From Candidatus Eisenbacteria bacterium (GTDB lineage Bacteria; Eisenbacteria; RBG-16-71-46): a DNA stretch of 64,000 nucleotides. Positions 32,454-41,256 of this stretch are shown here, piece after piece (position 1 is the stretch's first letter; the number at the start of each line of letters is the position of its first letter). The translations under genes and the position numbers were made by a program. Where the stretch lies: positions 62,001 to 126,000 of the forward strand of contig JADLBL010000006.1 of NCBI GenBank assembly GCA_020847735.1, in the 5' to 3' direction. Below the pieces are notes generated by a model that had not been told where the DNA came from, did not search any database, and saw only the letters and a list, made by a program, of their open reading frames with translations.

Positions 32454-33731
32454 CTAGCCCCCGCTCGCCCGCGTCGGCCAGCGCATGTCGTCGCGGTTCA
32501 TGTTTAGCCGCTTCAGGATGGGCGCGCAGGAGCCGCAGAACTCGAGCGAGCGCCCGTCGTGGCCGTAGTGGAACATCACGCAGGTGCCGTCGATGTAGTT
32601 CGGGTTCGACCCGCCCGCGGCGGTGCTGCAGTGGCCGCCGCCGTTCATGTACTGCGTCGGGTTCTTCTTGAGCCCCGTCTTAATCGGGTTGCCGTTGTAC
32701 TCGTTGTACTCCTGGATGCTCGGGGGGACCATGCCGAGGCCGTGCCCCATCTCGTGGATCATGGTGCCCTGCCGCGGCGAGATGTCCCGCGGGGTGTTGC
32801 CGAGCGTGCGATACGCGACCACGATCTTGCCCGAGCCGCTGTTCGCGAAGCCGTTCAGCACCTTGCAGAACCAGACGCTGAACTTGTAGACGAGCTTGCC
32901 GCGGCCGGCGGCCTCGTCGAGCGCGGTCGCCATGGGCGTTCCGTCCGGGATCGACACGCGCAGTTCGCGGTCGCCGGTGCGGGTGATGTGGGGCGTGAAG
33001 TTGTAGACGCCGATCCCGACCCCGCCGACGTTCCCGGTGGCGAACTGACCGCGCGGCCAGAGGATCCAGTTCGCGTTCACGGTGGTGGCCGGGTCCGACG
33101 TCTGCGGGAAGGAGTTCACCCGGAACGTGCGTTTCGTGGTCTTGACGATGAACTCGCGCTGGTACGAGAGCCAGATGCGATCCACGAGCAGGATCCGCGC
33201 CTCCAGCCGGTCCTGCGTCACCGGCTGGATGAGATTGTAGCCCTCCTCGTACTTCTGGAGGATCTCGTCGTAGGTCACGCGTGGCGAGCCGCCGGCCGCC
33301 GCGACCTGCTCGGGCCAGACGCCGTGCTTGTGGTACTCGCTGCTCACCGGCCCGAACGTGAACAGGAACTTGGGGTCCATGTAGCGCACCGAGAAGAAGA
33401 CCTGGCGCCAGACCTCGTAGTCCTCGTTCGTCTTCTTGTCGGAGCCGTCCGGTTTGAGCCCGACCGAGACCTTGAACTTGTCGAGGCCGCACACCGAGAT
33501 GCGGAATTTGTCGTGCTCGCAGACGCCGTTCTTGTCGGTGTTCATCGAGAACTTCATGGCGCCAGCGCTGCCGAAGCCGGCGCGGTGCGCCGCCGGCAGG
33601 AACTTGAGCGGCACGTTGCCGCCGTCCGGCTCGAGGAACCAGTAGAGCTTCCGCTCGGCCTTCTTGTTCAGCTCGGCCTTCGAGTGAATGGAGCGATGCT
33701 CGCTCTTCAGGTTGATGATGTACTTCTTCAT
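32454..33731 (-). CDS. Zincin-type metallopeptidase, candidate T6SS effector
   Basis: The product is 425 aa; AGAAGG lies 8 nt before the ATG at 33731, which overlaps the DUF4150 stop. No signal peptide. The zinc site is MIHEMGHGLGM (His326, Glu327, His330). Downstream are NPTQYMNGGGHC (His367, Cys368), GTCVMF (Met386, a possible Met-turn) and FCGSC (399-402); His367 or a nearby residue may be the third ligand. The N-terminal ~220 residues lack known motifs and contain many charged beta strands. It is encoded between a PAAR-like DUF4150 protein and a lipoprotein, a typical cargo position. Substrate unknown. Confidence 0.65.
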   Translation of the reverse strand: MKKYIINLKSEHRSIHSKAELNKKAERKLYWFLEPDGGNVPLKFLPAAHRAGFGSAGAMKFSMNTDKNGVCEHDKFRISVCGLDKFKVSVGLKPDGSDKKTNEDYEVWRQVFFSVRYMDPKFLFTFGPVSSEYHKHGVWPEQVAAAGGSPRVTYDEILQKYEEGYNLIQPVTQDRLEARILLVDRIWLSYQREFIVKTTKRTFRVNSFPQTSDPATTVNANWILWPRGQFATGNVGGVGIGVYNFTPHITRTGDRELRVSIPDGTPMATALDEAAGRGKLVYKFSVWFCKVLNGFANSGSGKIVVAYRTLGNTPRDISPRQGTMIHEMGHGLGMVPPSIQEYNEYNGNPIKTGLKKNPTQYMNGGGHCSTAAGGSNPNYIDGTCVMFHYGHDGRSLEFCGSCAPILKRLNMNRDDMRWPTRASGG

Positions 33732-34231
33732 CACTGCACCTTCTGCTGCTCGCCCTCGGGCTGCTCGAACTTCGAGAGCGACGAGTCCGAGTCCTCTTCG
33801 GAAGCCGGGATCATCACGACGATCGACGGGGGCTGCATCACCGGGAACGGCGGCGTGTTCTTGTCGTTGAGCAGGAAGATGTCCATCAGCCGGACGACGT
33901 TCTTGCCATCCACCTTGACGTCGAACGAGTACATCTGCGGCTCGGCCTTGCCCTTGATCTTGCCCGACACGACGCCGCCGATGCTGCCGGCCTCGTCACC
34001 GGTGCTCATCTTGAAGTTGGAACTCTGGAGCATGATCGGGTTGCCGTCGCACTTGACCGTGGTGCTGCCCGAGGCGGTGTCCGAGGACTGCGCGATGTTC
34101 GGATAGGGAATCGGAATCGGCGACGGCGAAGGCGGAGCCGGCGTCTTGCAGACGTCGGGAAAGCCCGTGCAGATGCCGTTGCTGCTCGCGTGCACCACGG
34201 TGCGCATGTTGACGCTGACGGTCGCGGGCAT
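33731..34231 (-). CDS. DUF4150 PAAR-like spike-tip protein
   Basis: The product is 166 aa; AAAGGA precedes the ATG at 34231. DUF4150 is recognised by PFPDVCKTP-type sequence (GFPDVCKTPAPPSPSPIPIPYPNIA) and KCDGNPIMLQSSNFKMSTGDEAG, followed by a GG-rich segment (GSIGGVVSGKIKG). Proteins with this domain substitute for PAAR proteins, sharpening the VgrG spike and carrying effectors. The C-terminal 40 residues are a charged tail. It sits between the ketosynthase-like gene (2-nt gap) and the metallopeptidase gene (overlapping stop/start), suggesting that it loads that protein. Confidence 0.85.
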   Translation of the reverse strand: MPATVSVNMRTVVHASSNGICTGFPDVCKTPAPPSPSPIPIPYPNIAQSSDTASGSTTVKCDGNPIMLQSSNFKMSTGDEAGSIGGVVSGKIKGKAEPQMYSFDVKVDGKNVVRLMDIFLLNDKNTPPFPVMQPPSIVVMIPASEEDSDSSLSKFEQPEGEQQKVQ

Positions 34232-34233
34232 GC

Positions 34234-35331
34234 TCAGTCCTTTCCGGTTCCGGTGGCGCCGCGCAGGAGCAGCCCCGCGCGCGCGGGGCCGTCCGACGAG
34301 GCGACGAGCAGCGCGCCGCGGGCCGGCGCGGCCTCGCGGCGGAACGTCTCGGCGGCCATCGCCGTGAGGAGCGGCACCGAGGCGGAGCCGGTGTCGCCGA
34401 AGTTCTCGGCCGGGTGCCACAGCTCGAGGCCGGGATCGAGGAACTCGTGCAGGCGCGACACCGCCAGCGCCCACTCCTTCGCGCGGTGGCGCTCGCCGTT
34501 CTGGTCCGAGAGCACCCACGCGGCCGGCGGACCGGCCGCGCCGCCGCGGCCCGCGCGGGCCGCCGTCTGGCGGATCGCCTCGCACAGGCCCTCGGCCGCG
34601 CACGGCTCGTCGGAGCCGAGCGGGCGCGGCTCGTCGGCGAGCCCGTAGCCCGCGAGCGTCGCGAGCGGCTTGACGCCGCGCTCGGCGGCGCGGGTGGCCG
34701 TCTCGAGCACGACGAACGCCGCGGCCTCGCCGGGCAGGTAGCCGTCGGCGCTCCGCTCGCTGCGGAGCCGGAACGCGCGATCGAGCGCCTCGACCGCTTC
34801 CGGGTCGAGGAACGTTTCGGCGCCGCCGACGACGCAGCACGTGCGCTCACCGGCGCGCAACGCGCGCGCCGCGTCCACGATCGCGACCGCGCCGGCCGCG
34901 TGGCCCTCGAAGCGCACCGCGGCCGCGCGGGGCTTCGGGAGCGCGCCGTCGGTCCACATCGCCTCGAGCACGTAGCGGCCCATCTCGGCGGGCGCGGCGC
35001 CGCCGGACGGCGTCCGCAGGCAGAGCGAAACGTGCGCGGCGGGCCACGCGCGGCGCGTGAGGCGCGCGCTCTCGAGCGCCTCGTCGAGCGCGGGCAGCGC
35101 CAGCTCGACGAGCCGGTCCCACGGGTGCGAGCCGTCCCACGCGGGCGGCGCCTCGGCGGCGGTGAGCGCGGAGGGCAGGTCGAACTCCTCATCGGGCCCA
35201 AGCAGGTGGAAGTCCTCGCGCTCGGCGATGCGCGAGAATCCGGCCCGCATCGCGGCCCAGCTCTGCGCCGCCTGCCCGAGCGAGGTGAGCACGCCGGCCC
35301 CGGTCACGACGATCGCGTCCGCGTCAGCCAC
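34234..35331 (-). CDS. Beta-ketoacyl-synthase-like protein lacking the catalytic Cys
   Basis: The product is 365 aa, GTG start at 35331 with GGAGGC upstream, overlapping DUF2169 by 8 nt. It keeps the thiolase-fold signatures VVTGAGVLTSLG at the start, IVDAARALRAGERTCCVVGGAETF in the middle and a C-terminal NFGDTGSASVPLLTAMA. Where ketosynthases have Cys in (A/S)C(A/S)SG, this protein has EGHAAG with His144, and the second His motif (GHT) is replaced by GDT. It is therefore unlikely to be an active condensing enzyme. Homologues are regular members of DUF2169/DUF4150-type T6SS loci; a structural or acyl-binding role is inferred. Confidence 0.8.
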   Translation of the reverse strand: MADADAIVVTGAGVLTSLGQAAQSWAAMRAGFSRIAEREDFHLLGPDEEFDLPSALTAAEAPPAWDGSHPWDRLVELALPALDEALESARLTRRAWPAAHVSLCLRTPSGGAAPAEMGRYVLEAMWTDGALPKPRAAAVRFEGHAAGAVAIVDAARALRAGERTCCVVGGAETFLDPEAVEALDRAFRLRSERSADGYLPGEAAAFVVLETATRAAERGVKPLATLAGYGLADEPRPLGSDEPCAAEGLCEAIRQTAARAGRGGAAGPPAAWVLSDQNGERHRAKEWALAVSRLHEFLDPGLELWHPAENFGDTGSASVPLLTAMAAETFRREAAPARGALLVASSDGPARAGLLLRGATGTGKD

Positions 35332-36394
35332 GGCCGCCTCCTGCCCCGGCGGGAGCGGCCTCGGCCGTCTCCTCGGGCGCCGGGAACTTCTCGCTGCGGA
35401 TGCGCACGTGCTGCAGGCGCGTGAGCGGATCGGGCGCGCGCACGCACGCGCGCCAGACCAGCTGCACGAGCCCCTTGTCGGCGTCGATCACGACGGTGTC
35501 GAGCACGGCCGGGTGCGTGTCGAGCCGGTCGCCCGGCGTCAGCAGCTGCACGTCGATCCGGTCGCGCGGCAGCTCGAAGGCGACCTCGCCCTCGGCGTGC
35601 AGGCCCTCGAGCTTCACCGGCTCGCCGCCCGCGAAGTACTTCGCCGCCTGGAGCGCGGCGGGCGCGACGTTGAAGAAGCCCGGGTCGAAGTCCTCGGGCA
35701 GGAGCGGCATCCGCGACTTCTCCCACTTCGCGTCGTGCGTGCCCGCGAGCGACGCGCGCGGCTCCCAGTCGGGCGAGACGAACGCGAAGCACGCAGGCGC
35801 GGGGCGGCTCGCGAGCTTCTTGAGCGGATCGTCCGGCCACTCGAGGTTCGGCATCGGCTGGTCGGCTGCGTCCTTGTCGGTCAGCCAGTAGCCGCGGCCG
35901 ACGGGATTCGCGCGGAAGCTGTCGAGGCCCTCGCCGTCCTTCGCCGGGCAGGCGCCGCCGTAGGCGCGCTCCCAGACGAGCGGCATCTCGGCGAAGCGCT
36001 CCGGCTTGCCGGGCGAGACGCCCATCAGGCCCTTCTTCCACAGGCGGTCGCCGGTCACGTCGAGCTTGGCCGCGACGGCGCCGACGCGGATCGAAACGGT
36101 CATCTCGGTCACGGGCCGGCCGCCCGGCGAGCGCGCGCTGCCCAGCACGATCACGTCGGCGCGCGGCTTGGCGAACGCGAACTCGCCGGCCGCCGCGAGG
36201 CTCGACTTGCCCGGCTTCTGCCGGTACTCGTCGGCGCGCACGAGCGGCGTCGGCGGGTCGGCCGGCTCGAGGCGCCGCCCGCGGCCGATCGCGAACGTCG
36301 CCTTGGCGACGGCGAGCACGACGTCGCGGCCGTCGGCGTCCGTCAGGATCGTCGCGGTGGCGGCGTGGCGGGTGGCGTTCGTGATGGCGAACAT
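35324..36394 (-). CDS. DUF2169 T6SS-associated protein
   Basis: The product is 356 aa. DUF2169 hallmarks run through the sequence: VVLAVAKATFAIGRG, ARSPGGRPVTEMTVSIRVGAV, MPLVWERAYGG, ANPVGRGYW and a proline-aromatic FDPGFFNVAPAALQ. The family occurs almost only in T6SS loci next to vgrG and DUF4150 genes. It is thought to act as a cytoplasmic adaptor or chaperone for spike and effector loading. It lies 27 nt after vgrG and overlaps the ketosynthase-like gene, giving a coupled set. Length is typical. Confidence 0.85.
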   Translation of the reverse strand: MFAITNATRHAATATILTDADGRDVVLAVAKATFAIGRGRRLEPADPPTPLVRADEYRQKPGKSSLAAAGEFAFAKPRADVIVLGSARSPGGRPVTEMTVSIRVGAVAAKLDVTGDRLWKKGLMGVSPGKPERFAEMPLVWERAYGGACPAKDGEGLDSFRANPVGRGYWLTDKDAADQPMPNLEWPDDPLKKLASRPAPACFAFVSPDWEPRASLAGTHDAKWEKSRMPLLPEDFDPGFFNVAPAALQAAKYFAGGEPVKLEGLHAEGEVAFELPRDRIDVQLLTPGDRLDTHPAVLDTVVIDADKGLVQLVWRACVRAPDPLTRLQHVRIRSEKFPAPEETAEAAPAGAGGGRG

Positions 36395-36421
36395 CGCGGA
36401 TGCGTTCCCCGGGTGGGCGCG

Positions 36422-38566
36422 TCAGTTCTCGGAGACCTTCGAGCCCTTGATCTGGATGTCGCCGTCGGCCTTCATGTCGATCTTCTTGCCCTTGATCTCG
36501 ATGTCGCCGCTCTTCTTGAGCGTGATGCTCGCGCTGCCGCACTCGAGCTTGATCTCGTTCGTGCCCTCGATCTTGATCTTCTTTCCGGACTTGATCTCGA
36601 CGTCCTTCTTGGCGTCCACGCCGTACTTGCCGTCGGACGACGTCTCGTGCTTGCCCTTCGTCTCGACGGAGATGTCGCCGTCCACGCTGAGCGAGTAGTC
36701 CTTCTTGACGCTGATCGACTGGCCGGCGCCGACGCTGACTTCCTGGTCGTCGCCCACGCTGAGCGTGTCCTTGGCGCCGACCGACGTGGTGCGCTCCTTG
36801 CCGGTGGTCTCGCTGCGCGTGCCCACGGCCTCGTGCGTGAGGTTCTTGTCGATCTTCACCGACTCGTTGCCGGCCACCGCCTCGGTGCGGTCGGCGCCGA
36901 TCTTGATCAGCTGATCCTTCGCGATGTCCACCGCTTCGTTGTTGCCGACCTTTCGGAAGCGGTCGTGCTTGACCTCACGCGTCTCGTCGTGGCCGACGTT
37001 GTGCGTGTAGTCGTTGCCGATGTCCTCGGTCTTGTCGTGCAGGGTCTTGACGTTCATGTCCTTCTGCGCGTGCATGAACACCTCTTCGCTGCCGGAGGCG
37101 TCCTCGAAGCGCAGCTCGTTGAAGCCTCCTCCGCCGGGCGAGGAGTAGGTCTTGAAGCTCGACTTGGTCTTGTCGCCGGGCAGCGAATACGGGAATGGCC
37201 GCGTGCCGTTGTAAACGTGCCCGGTGATGATCGGCTGGTCCGGATCGCCCTCGAGGAAGTCCACGATCACCTCCTCGCCGATGCGCGGGATGGCGATGTC
37301 CCCGAGGCGATGGCTCTGGGCGACGCGGATCCAGACCGAGGCCTTGTCGTCGGCCTTGCCGTAGCGGTCCCAGTGGAACTTGACCTTCACCCGGCCGTGC
37401 GCGTCGCAGTGGATTTCCTCGCCGGCGGGCCCCGTGACCGTGGCGGTCTGCGGGCCCTCGACGAGGCCGCGCTCGGTCGTCTGCGCCGGACGGAACGGGA
37501 CGTCGGCGGGAATCGCCTCGAAGGCGTTCACGTAGGCGCGCTGTCCGGCGCCCGCACCCATCGCGTCGGCACCGGCGGCCTGAGGCTGCTCCCCCGCGTG
37601 CTTGACGCGCACCAGCACGAAGTCGGAGTTGAATTCGTCGCGCGGATGTTCCTGGACCCCGAACTTGTAGCCGGCCGTCAGGTGCCGGCAGTTCGACGAT
37701 CCGGTCAGCACGCGCCGGGTCACGGCGTAGGACTCCTGTCGGATCTTCGCCAGGTCCTTGCCCGCGCCCTCCGCCACGTAGCGTCCGTCGTAGTCGTAGT
37801 CCACGTAGTCGGCGTCGGCGTCGGCCTTGGACGTCGTCTCCAGCGTCAGCGCCGTCTTCTCGAAGTTGAACGAGCGCATGGCGACGGAACCGGTGCGCAG
37901 GGAGCGCGAGTAGCGCAGCGCCGACACCTCCTCCTTGTCCGACTGCATGCCGGTGTCCACCGCCCGGAAGTCGAGCACCGCGTTGCCGGCGATGTCGGCG
38001 TGCTTGCCGGGGTCGTCGGCCAGCACCAGCAGGTGTCCGTCGCTCGTGTGTTCGAAGAAGTAGAAGATGCCCGTCTCTTCCATGAGCCGCGTGACGAACT
38101 CGAGGTCGGACTCGCGGTACTGGACGCAATACTCGAGCTTCGGGTAGCCCGCCGCCAGGCGCAGCTCGAAGTCGGAACCGCTCGAGAACCCGCCCGAGGT
38201 GAGGATGTCCTTGATGACGTCCGGCACGTTCATCGCCTGGTAGATGCAGGAGTCCTTGCGCAGCCCGAACGTCCACAGCGCGGGCACGATGGTCACCGAG
38301 TAGTTCGTGAACTTCGGGCCGACACCGTACTCCTCGATGCTCGCGACGATGCCGTGCACGCATCGCGGGTCGTCGTTGGTCTGCATCTCGAGCAGCGCCG
38401 GTTTTCCGACCGTGCCCTCGAAGTCGATGGCCGGGTCGTCGCTGACGAAGTCCACTTCGAACTCGAACAGCTCCGAGATGCCCTCGGTGCCGCGGAAGCG
38501 CACGACGCGCAGCTCCGACGACAGGCCTTCGATCTGGAGCGAGTAGAACTGTTGTTTGTCCGGCAT
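36422..38566 (-). CDS. vgrG: VgrG spike protein (TssI)
   Basis: The product is 714 aa with GGAGG before the start. The gp27-like part covers residues ~1-370 (LFEFEVDFVSDDPAIDFEGTVG; QYRESDLEFVTRLMEETGIFYFFEH). The gp5 OB-fold follows (GRVKVKFHWDRYGKADDKASVWIRVAQ; IGEEVIVDFLEGDPDQPIITGHVYNG). The last ~230 residues are a triple-beta-helix needle with short repeats such as VGTRSETTGKERTTSVG, ending IQIKGSKVSEN. There is no extra effector domain, so toxins must be carried by the adjacent DUF4150 and DUF2169 system. Trimer forms the T6SS puncturing tip. Confidence 0.95.
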   Translation of the reverse strand: MPDKQQFYSLQIEGLSSELRVVRFRGTEGISELFEFEVDFVSDDPAIDFEGTVGKPALLEMQTNDDPRCVHGIVASIEEYGVGPKFTNYSVTIVPALWTFGLRKDSCIYQAMNVPDVIKDILTSGGFSSGSDFELRLAAGYPKLEYCVQYRESDLEFVTRLMEETGIFYFFEHTSDGHLLVLADDPGKHADIAGNAVLDFRAVDTGMQSDKEEVSALRYSRSLRTGSVAMRSFNFEKTALTLETTSKADADADYVDYDYDGRYVAEGAGKDLAKIRQESYAVTRRVLTGSSNCRHLTAGYKFGVQEHPRDEFNSDFVLVRVKHAGEQPQAAGADAMGAGAGQRAYVNAFEAIPADVPFRPAQTTERGLVEGPQTATVTGPAGEEIHCDAHGRVKVKFHWDRYGKADDKASVWIRVAQSHRLGDIAIPRIGEEVIVDFLEGDPDQPIITGHVYNGTRPFPYSLPGDKTKSSFKTYSSPGGGGFNELRFEDASGSEEVFMHAQKDMNVKTLHDKTEDIGNDYTHNVGHDETREVKHDRFRKVGNNEAVDIAKDQLIKIGADRTEAVAGNESVKIDKNLTHEAVGTRSETTGKERTTSVGAKDTLSVGDDQEVSVGAGQSISVKKDYSLSVDGDISVETKGKHETSSDGKYGVDAKKDVEIKSGKKIKIEGTNEIKLECGSASITLKKSGDIEIKGKKIDMKADGDIQIKGSKVSEN

Positions 38567-38575
38567 CGCCTCCCC

Positions 38576-41233
38576 CTACTTCGCCGACTCGATGAACTCC
38601 AGCCGGAACGATTCGTCCTCGGCGACCGTCATGCGGACGGCGCCCGGCAGCGGCCCCAGCGCCATGCGCTCGAGCAGGGCCGTGGACAGCATGGGCAGCA
38701 GCGTCTGCGTGATGATGTGATCGATGTTGCGGGCGCCCGTCTCGACCTCGGTGCAGCGCTTCGTGATGACGTCGATCATCTTCGGGTCGAGCTCCAGCGT
38801 CATCTTGTGGCTGTCCTTGAGGCGCGCGGCCACCTTGCCCAGCTTGAGCTGCACGATCTCGCGCAGGAACTCCGGAGCGAGCGTGAGGAACGGAACGATC
38901 TCCATGCGCGCCAGCAGCGCGGGCTTGAACCACTGCGAGAGTGCCGGGCGGATGGCCGCGACCAGCTCCTCGCGCGTCGGCCGCACCGGCGAGCTGCACA
39001 GCTGGGTGATCGTGTCGGTCGCGAGGTTGCTGGTCAGGAACACGACCGTGTTCTTGAAATCGATGACGCGGCCCTCGCCGTCGGCCAGCACGCCCTTGTC
39101 GAACACCTGGTAGAACAGGTTCAGCACCTCGGGGTCGGCCTTCTCGACCTCGTCGAGCAGCACCACCGAGTACGGGCGCTGCCGCACGGCCTCGGTCAGG
39201 ACGCCGCCCTCGCCGTAGCCGACGTAGCCCGGGCCCGTGCCGATGAGGCGCGAGGTGCTGTGCTTCTCCTGGAACTCCGACATGGCGATCGAGGTCAGGA
39301 AGCGCTCGCCGCCGAACATGAGATCGGCGACGATCGTGGCCAGCTCGGTCTTGCCGACGCCGCTCGGGCCGACGAACAGGAACACGCCGATCGGCGTGCC
39401 CGGGTTCTTGAGCCCGGCGCGCGAGGCGCGCAGGCCGCGGTCCACGGCGTCAATCGCGTGATCCTGACCCTTGAGCCGCGACGCGACCCGGTCCTTGAAC
39501 TGCAGGATCGAGGTGGCTTCGTCCTGCGCCATCTTGCCGACCGGGATGCCGGTCCAGCTCTCGACCACTCCGCCGACCAGTCGCGCGTCCACGTCCAGCG
39601 GAACCAGCGGCGAATCGCCCTGCGCGGCGGTCAGCTCGGCCAGCGCCGCGTCGAGCTCGGCCTGCGGCGGCGCCTCGCCGCCGCCCTTCGCGGCCGCTTC
39701 GATCTTCCCGCGCAGGTCGAGCACCTTGAGCACGGCCGCCTGCTCGCGCTCGAAGCGCTTCATCAGCGCGTCGCGCTCCCCGCCGAGCTTCTTCAGCTCC
39801 TCGTCCAGCTCCGCGAGACGGTCGCCGCTCTGCGTGGCGCGCATGCGCGCGTCGCCGAGCAGCGCCTCGCGCTCGCGCTGGTGCGCCTGCATCGTTCGCT
39901 CGAGCTGGTCCACCGCTTCGGGCCGGGTCGCGCGTCCGATCTTGACTCGCGCCGCGGCGGTGTCGAGCAGATCCACCGCCTTGTCCGGAAGCTGGCGGCC
40001 GGCGATGTAGCGGCTCGAAAGCCTCGCGGCCGCGACGATGCCCTCGTCGAGGATGCGGATGCCGTGCGCCGCCTCGTACTTGTCCTTGAGCCCGCGCATC
40101 ATCACGACCGCGTCGGCCTCGCTCGGCTCGTCGAGCTTGACGAGCTGGAAACGCCGCTCGAGCGCCGGGTCCTTCTCGAAGTACTTCTTGTACTCCGACC
40201 AGGTCGTGGCGGCGATCGTGCGCAGCTCGCCGCGCGCGAGCGCCGGCTTGAGCAGGTTCGCCGCGTCCCCGGTGCCGGCGGCACCGCCGGCGCCGATCAG
40301 CGTGTGCGCCTCGTCAATGAACGTGATGATCGGCGTGGTCGAGCCCTTGACCTCGGCGATGACGTTCTTGAGCCGGTTCTCGAACTCGCCCTTGACGCTC
40401 GCGCCGGCCTGCAGCAGACCCAGGTCGAGCGACAGCAGGCGCACGTTCTTGAGCACGTCGGGCACGTCGCCCTGCGCGATGCGCAGCGCCAGGCCCTCGA
40501 CCACGGCGGTCTTGCCCACGCCCGGCTCGCCGACCACGATCGGGTTGTTCTTCCGGCGCCGCGCGAGGATGTCGATCATCTGCCGGATCTCGCGGTCGCG
40601 CCCGAACACCGGGTCGATCTCGCCCTTCGCCGCCTTGGCGGTGAAGTCGGTCATGAAGCGGGCGATCGCCGATTCGCCGCCGGTGCCGCCCCCCAGCGGG
40701 GCGCTGCCGGCCGGTCCGCCCGCGCCGCCCTGCACCGCCGCCGCCTCGGCGATCTCGCCGTTCTCGCGCGAGGTCCTGCAGATGGACTCCATGTCGCGCT
40801 TGAGCTCGTCGAACCGGACGTTGTCGAACATGGACGAGAAGTCCTCGCCGCTGTAGCGCCCGGCCGCGCCGATGAACGTCGAGAACAGCACGCCCGAGCG
40901 GATGAGCGGCTGGCCCATCGTGATCGAGGCGTTGATCCACGCGTCCTTCATCAGCAGCGTGAGCAGCGGCGAGAACACCGGCCGCCCCGGGTTGCCCGCC
41001 TTCATCTGGTCGAGCGCGCGCTGCAGCGTCTTCTGGAAGACGACCTGCGAGATCTCGAAGTGCCTCAGGATCGGCATCAGGTCCGAGCCCGGGTCCTCGA
41101 GCAGCTGGATCAGCCAGTGCTCGGCCGTCAGCTCATAGTGCCCGGCCGCCATGCAGCGGCCGAGCGCGGCCTCGAGGGTGCGCCGGCACGTCGGGTTCAG
41201 CTTGCGCGGCAGCTGCTTGAGGTCGACTTCCAT
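38576..41233 (-). CDS. clpV: ClpV AAA+ sheath-disassembly ATPase (TssH)
   Basis: The product is 885 aa, preceded by GGGAGAG. The N-domain (residues 1-160) starts LPRKLNPTCRRTLEAALGRC and ends before a Gly/Ala linker. AAA1 has Walker A GEPGVGKT (235-242) and ITFIDEAHT; a coiled-coil middle region spans about 480-560; AAA2 has GPSGVGKTE and SVVLLDEVEKA. The sequence follows the T6SS ClpV subfamily rather than ClpB (N-domain and linker style). It unfolds TssC N-termini to recycle contracted sheaths. It follows tssG by 23 nt and precedes vgrG by 9 nt. Confidence 0.96.
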   Translation of the reverse strand: MEVDLKQLPRKLNPTCRRTLEAALGRCMAAGHYELTAEHWLIQLLEDPGSDLMPILRHFEISQVVFQKTLQRALDQMKAGNPGRPVFSPLLTLLMKDAWINASITMGQPLIRSGVLFSTFIGAAGRYSGEDFSSMFDNVRFDELKRDMESICRTSRENGEIAEAAAVQGGAGGPAGSAPLGGGTGGESAIARFMTDFTAKAAKGEIDPVFGRDREIRQMIDILARRRKNNPIVVGEPGVGKTAVVEGLALRIAQGDVPDVLKNVRLLSLDLGLLQAGASVKGEFENRLKNVIAEVKGSTTPIITFIDEAHTLIGAGGAAGTGDAANLLKPALARGELRTIAATTWSEYKKYFEKDPALERRFQLVKLDEPSEADAVVMMRGLKDKYEAAHGIRILDEGIVAAARLSSRYIAGRQLPDKAVDLLDTAAARVKIGRATRPEAVDQLERTMQAHQREREALLGDARMRATQSGDRLAELDEELKKLGGERDALMKRFEREQAAVLKVLDLRGKIEAAAKGGGEAPPQAELDAALAELTAAQGDSPLVPLDVDARLVGGVVESWTGIPVGKMAQDEATSILQFKDRVASRLKGQDHAIDAVDRGLRASRAGLKNPGTPIGVFLFVGPSGVGKTELATIVADLMFGGERFLTSIAMSEFQEKHSTSRLIGTGPGYVGYGEGGVLTEAVRQRPYSVVLLDEVEKADPEVLNLFYQVFDKGVLADGEGRVIDFKNTVVFLTSNLATDTITQLCSSPVRPTREELVAAIRPALSQWFKPALLARMEIVPFLTLAPEFLREIVQLKLGKVAARLKDSHKMTLELDPKMIDVITKRCTEVETGARNIDHIITQTLLPMLSTALLERMALGPLPGAVRMTVAEDESFRLEFIESAK

Positions 41234-41256
41234 TCCCGTTCTCTCCCGGCCGCCGC

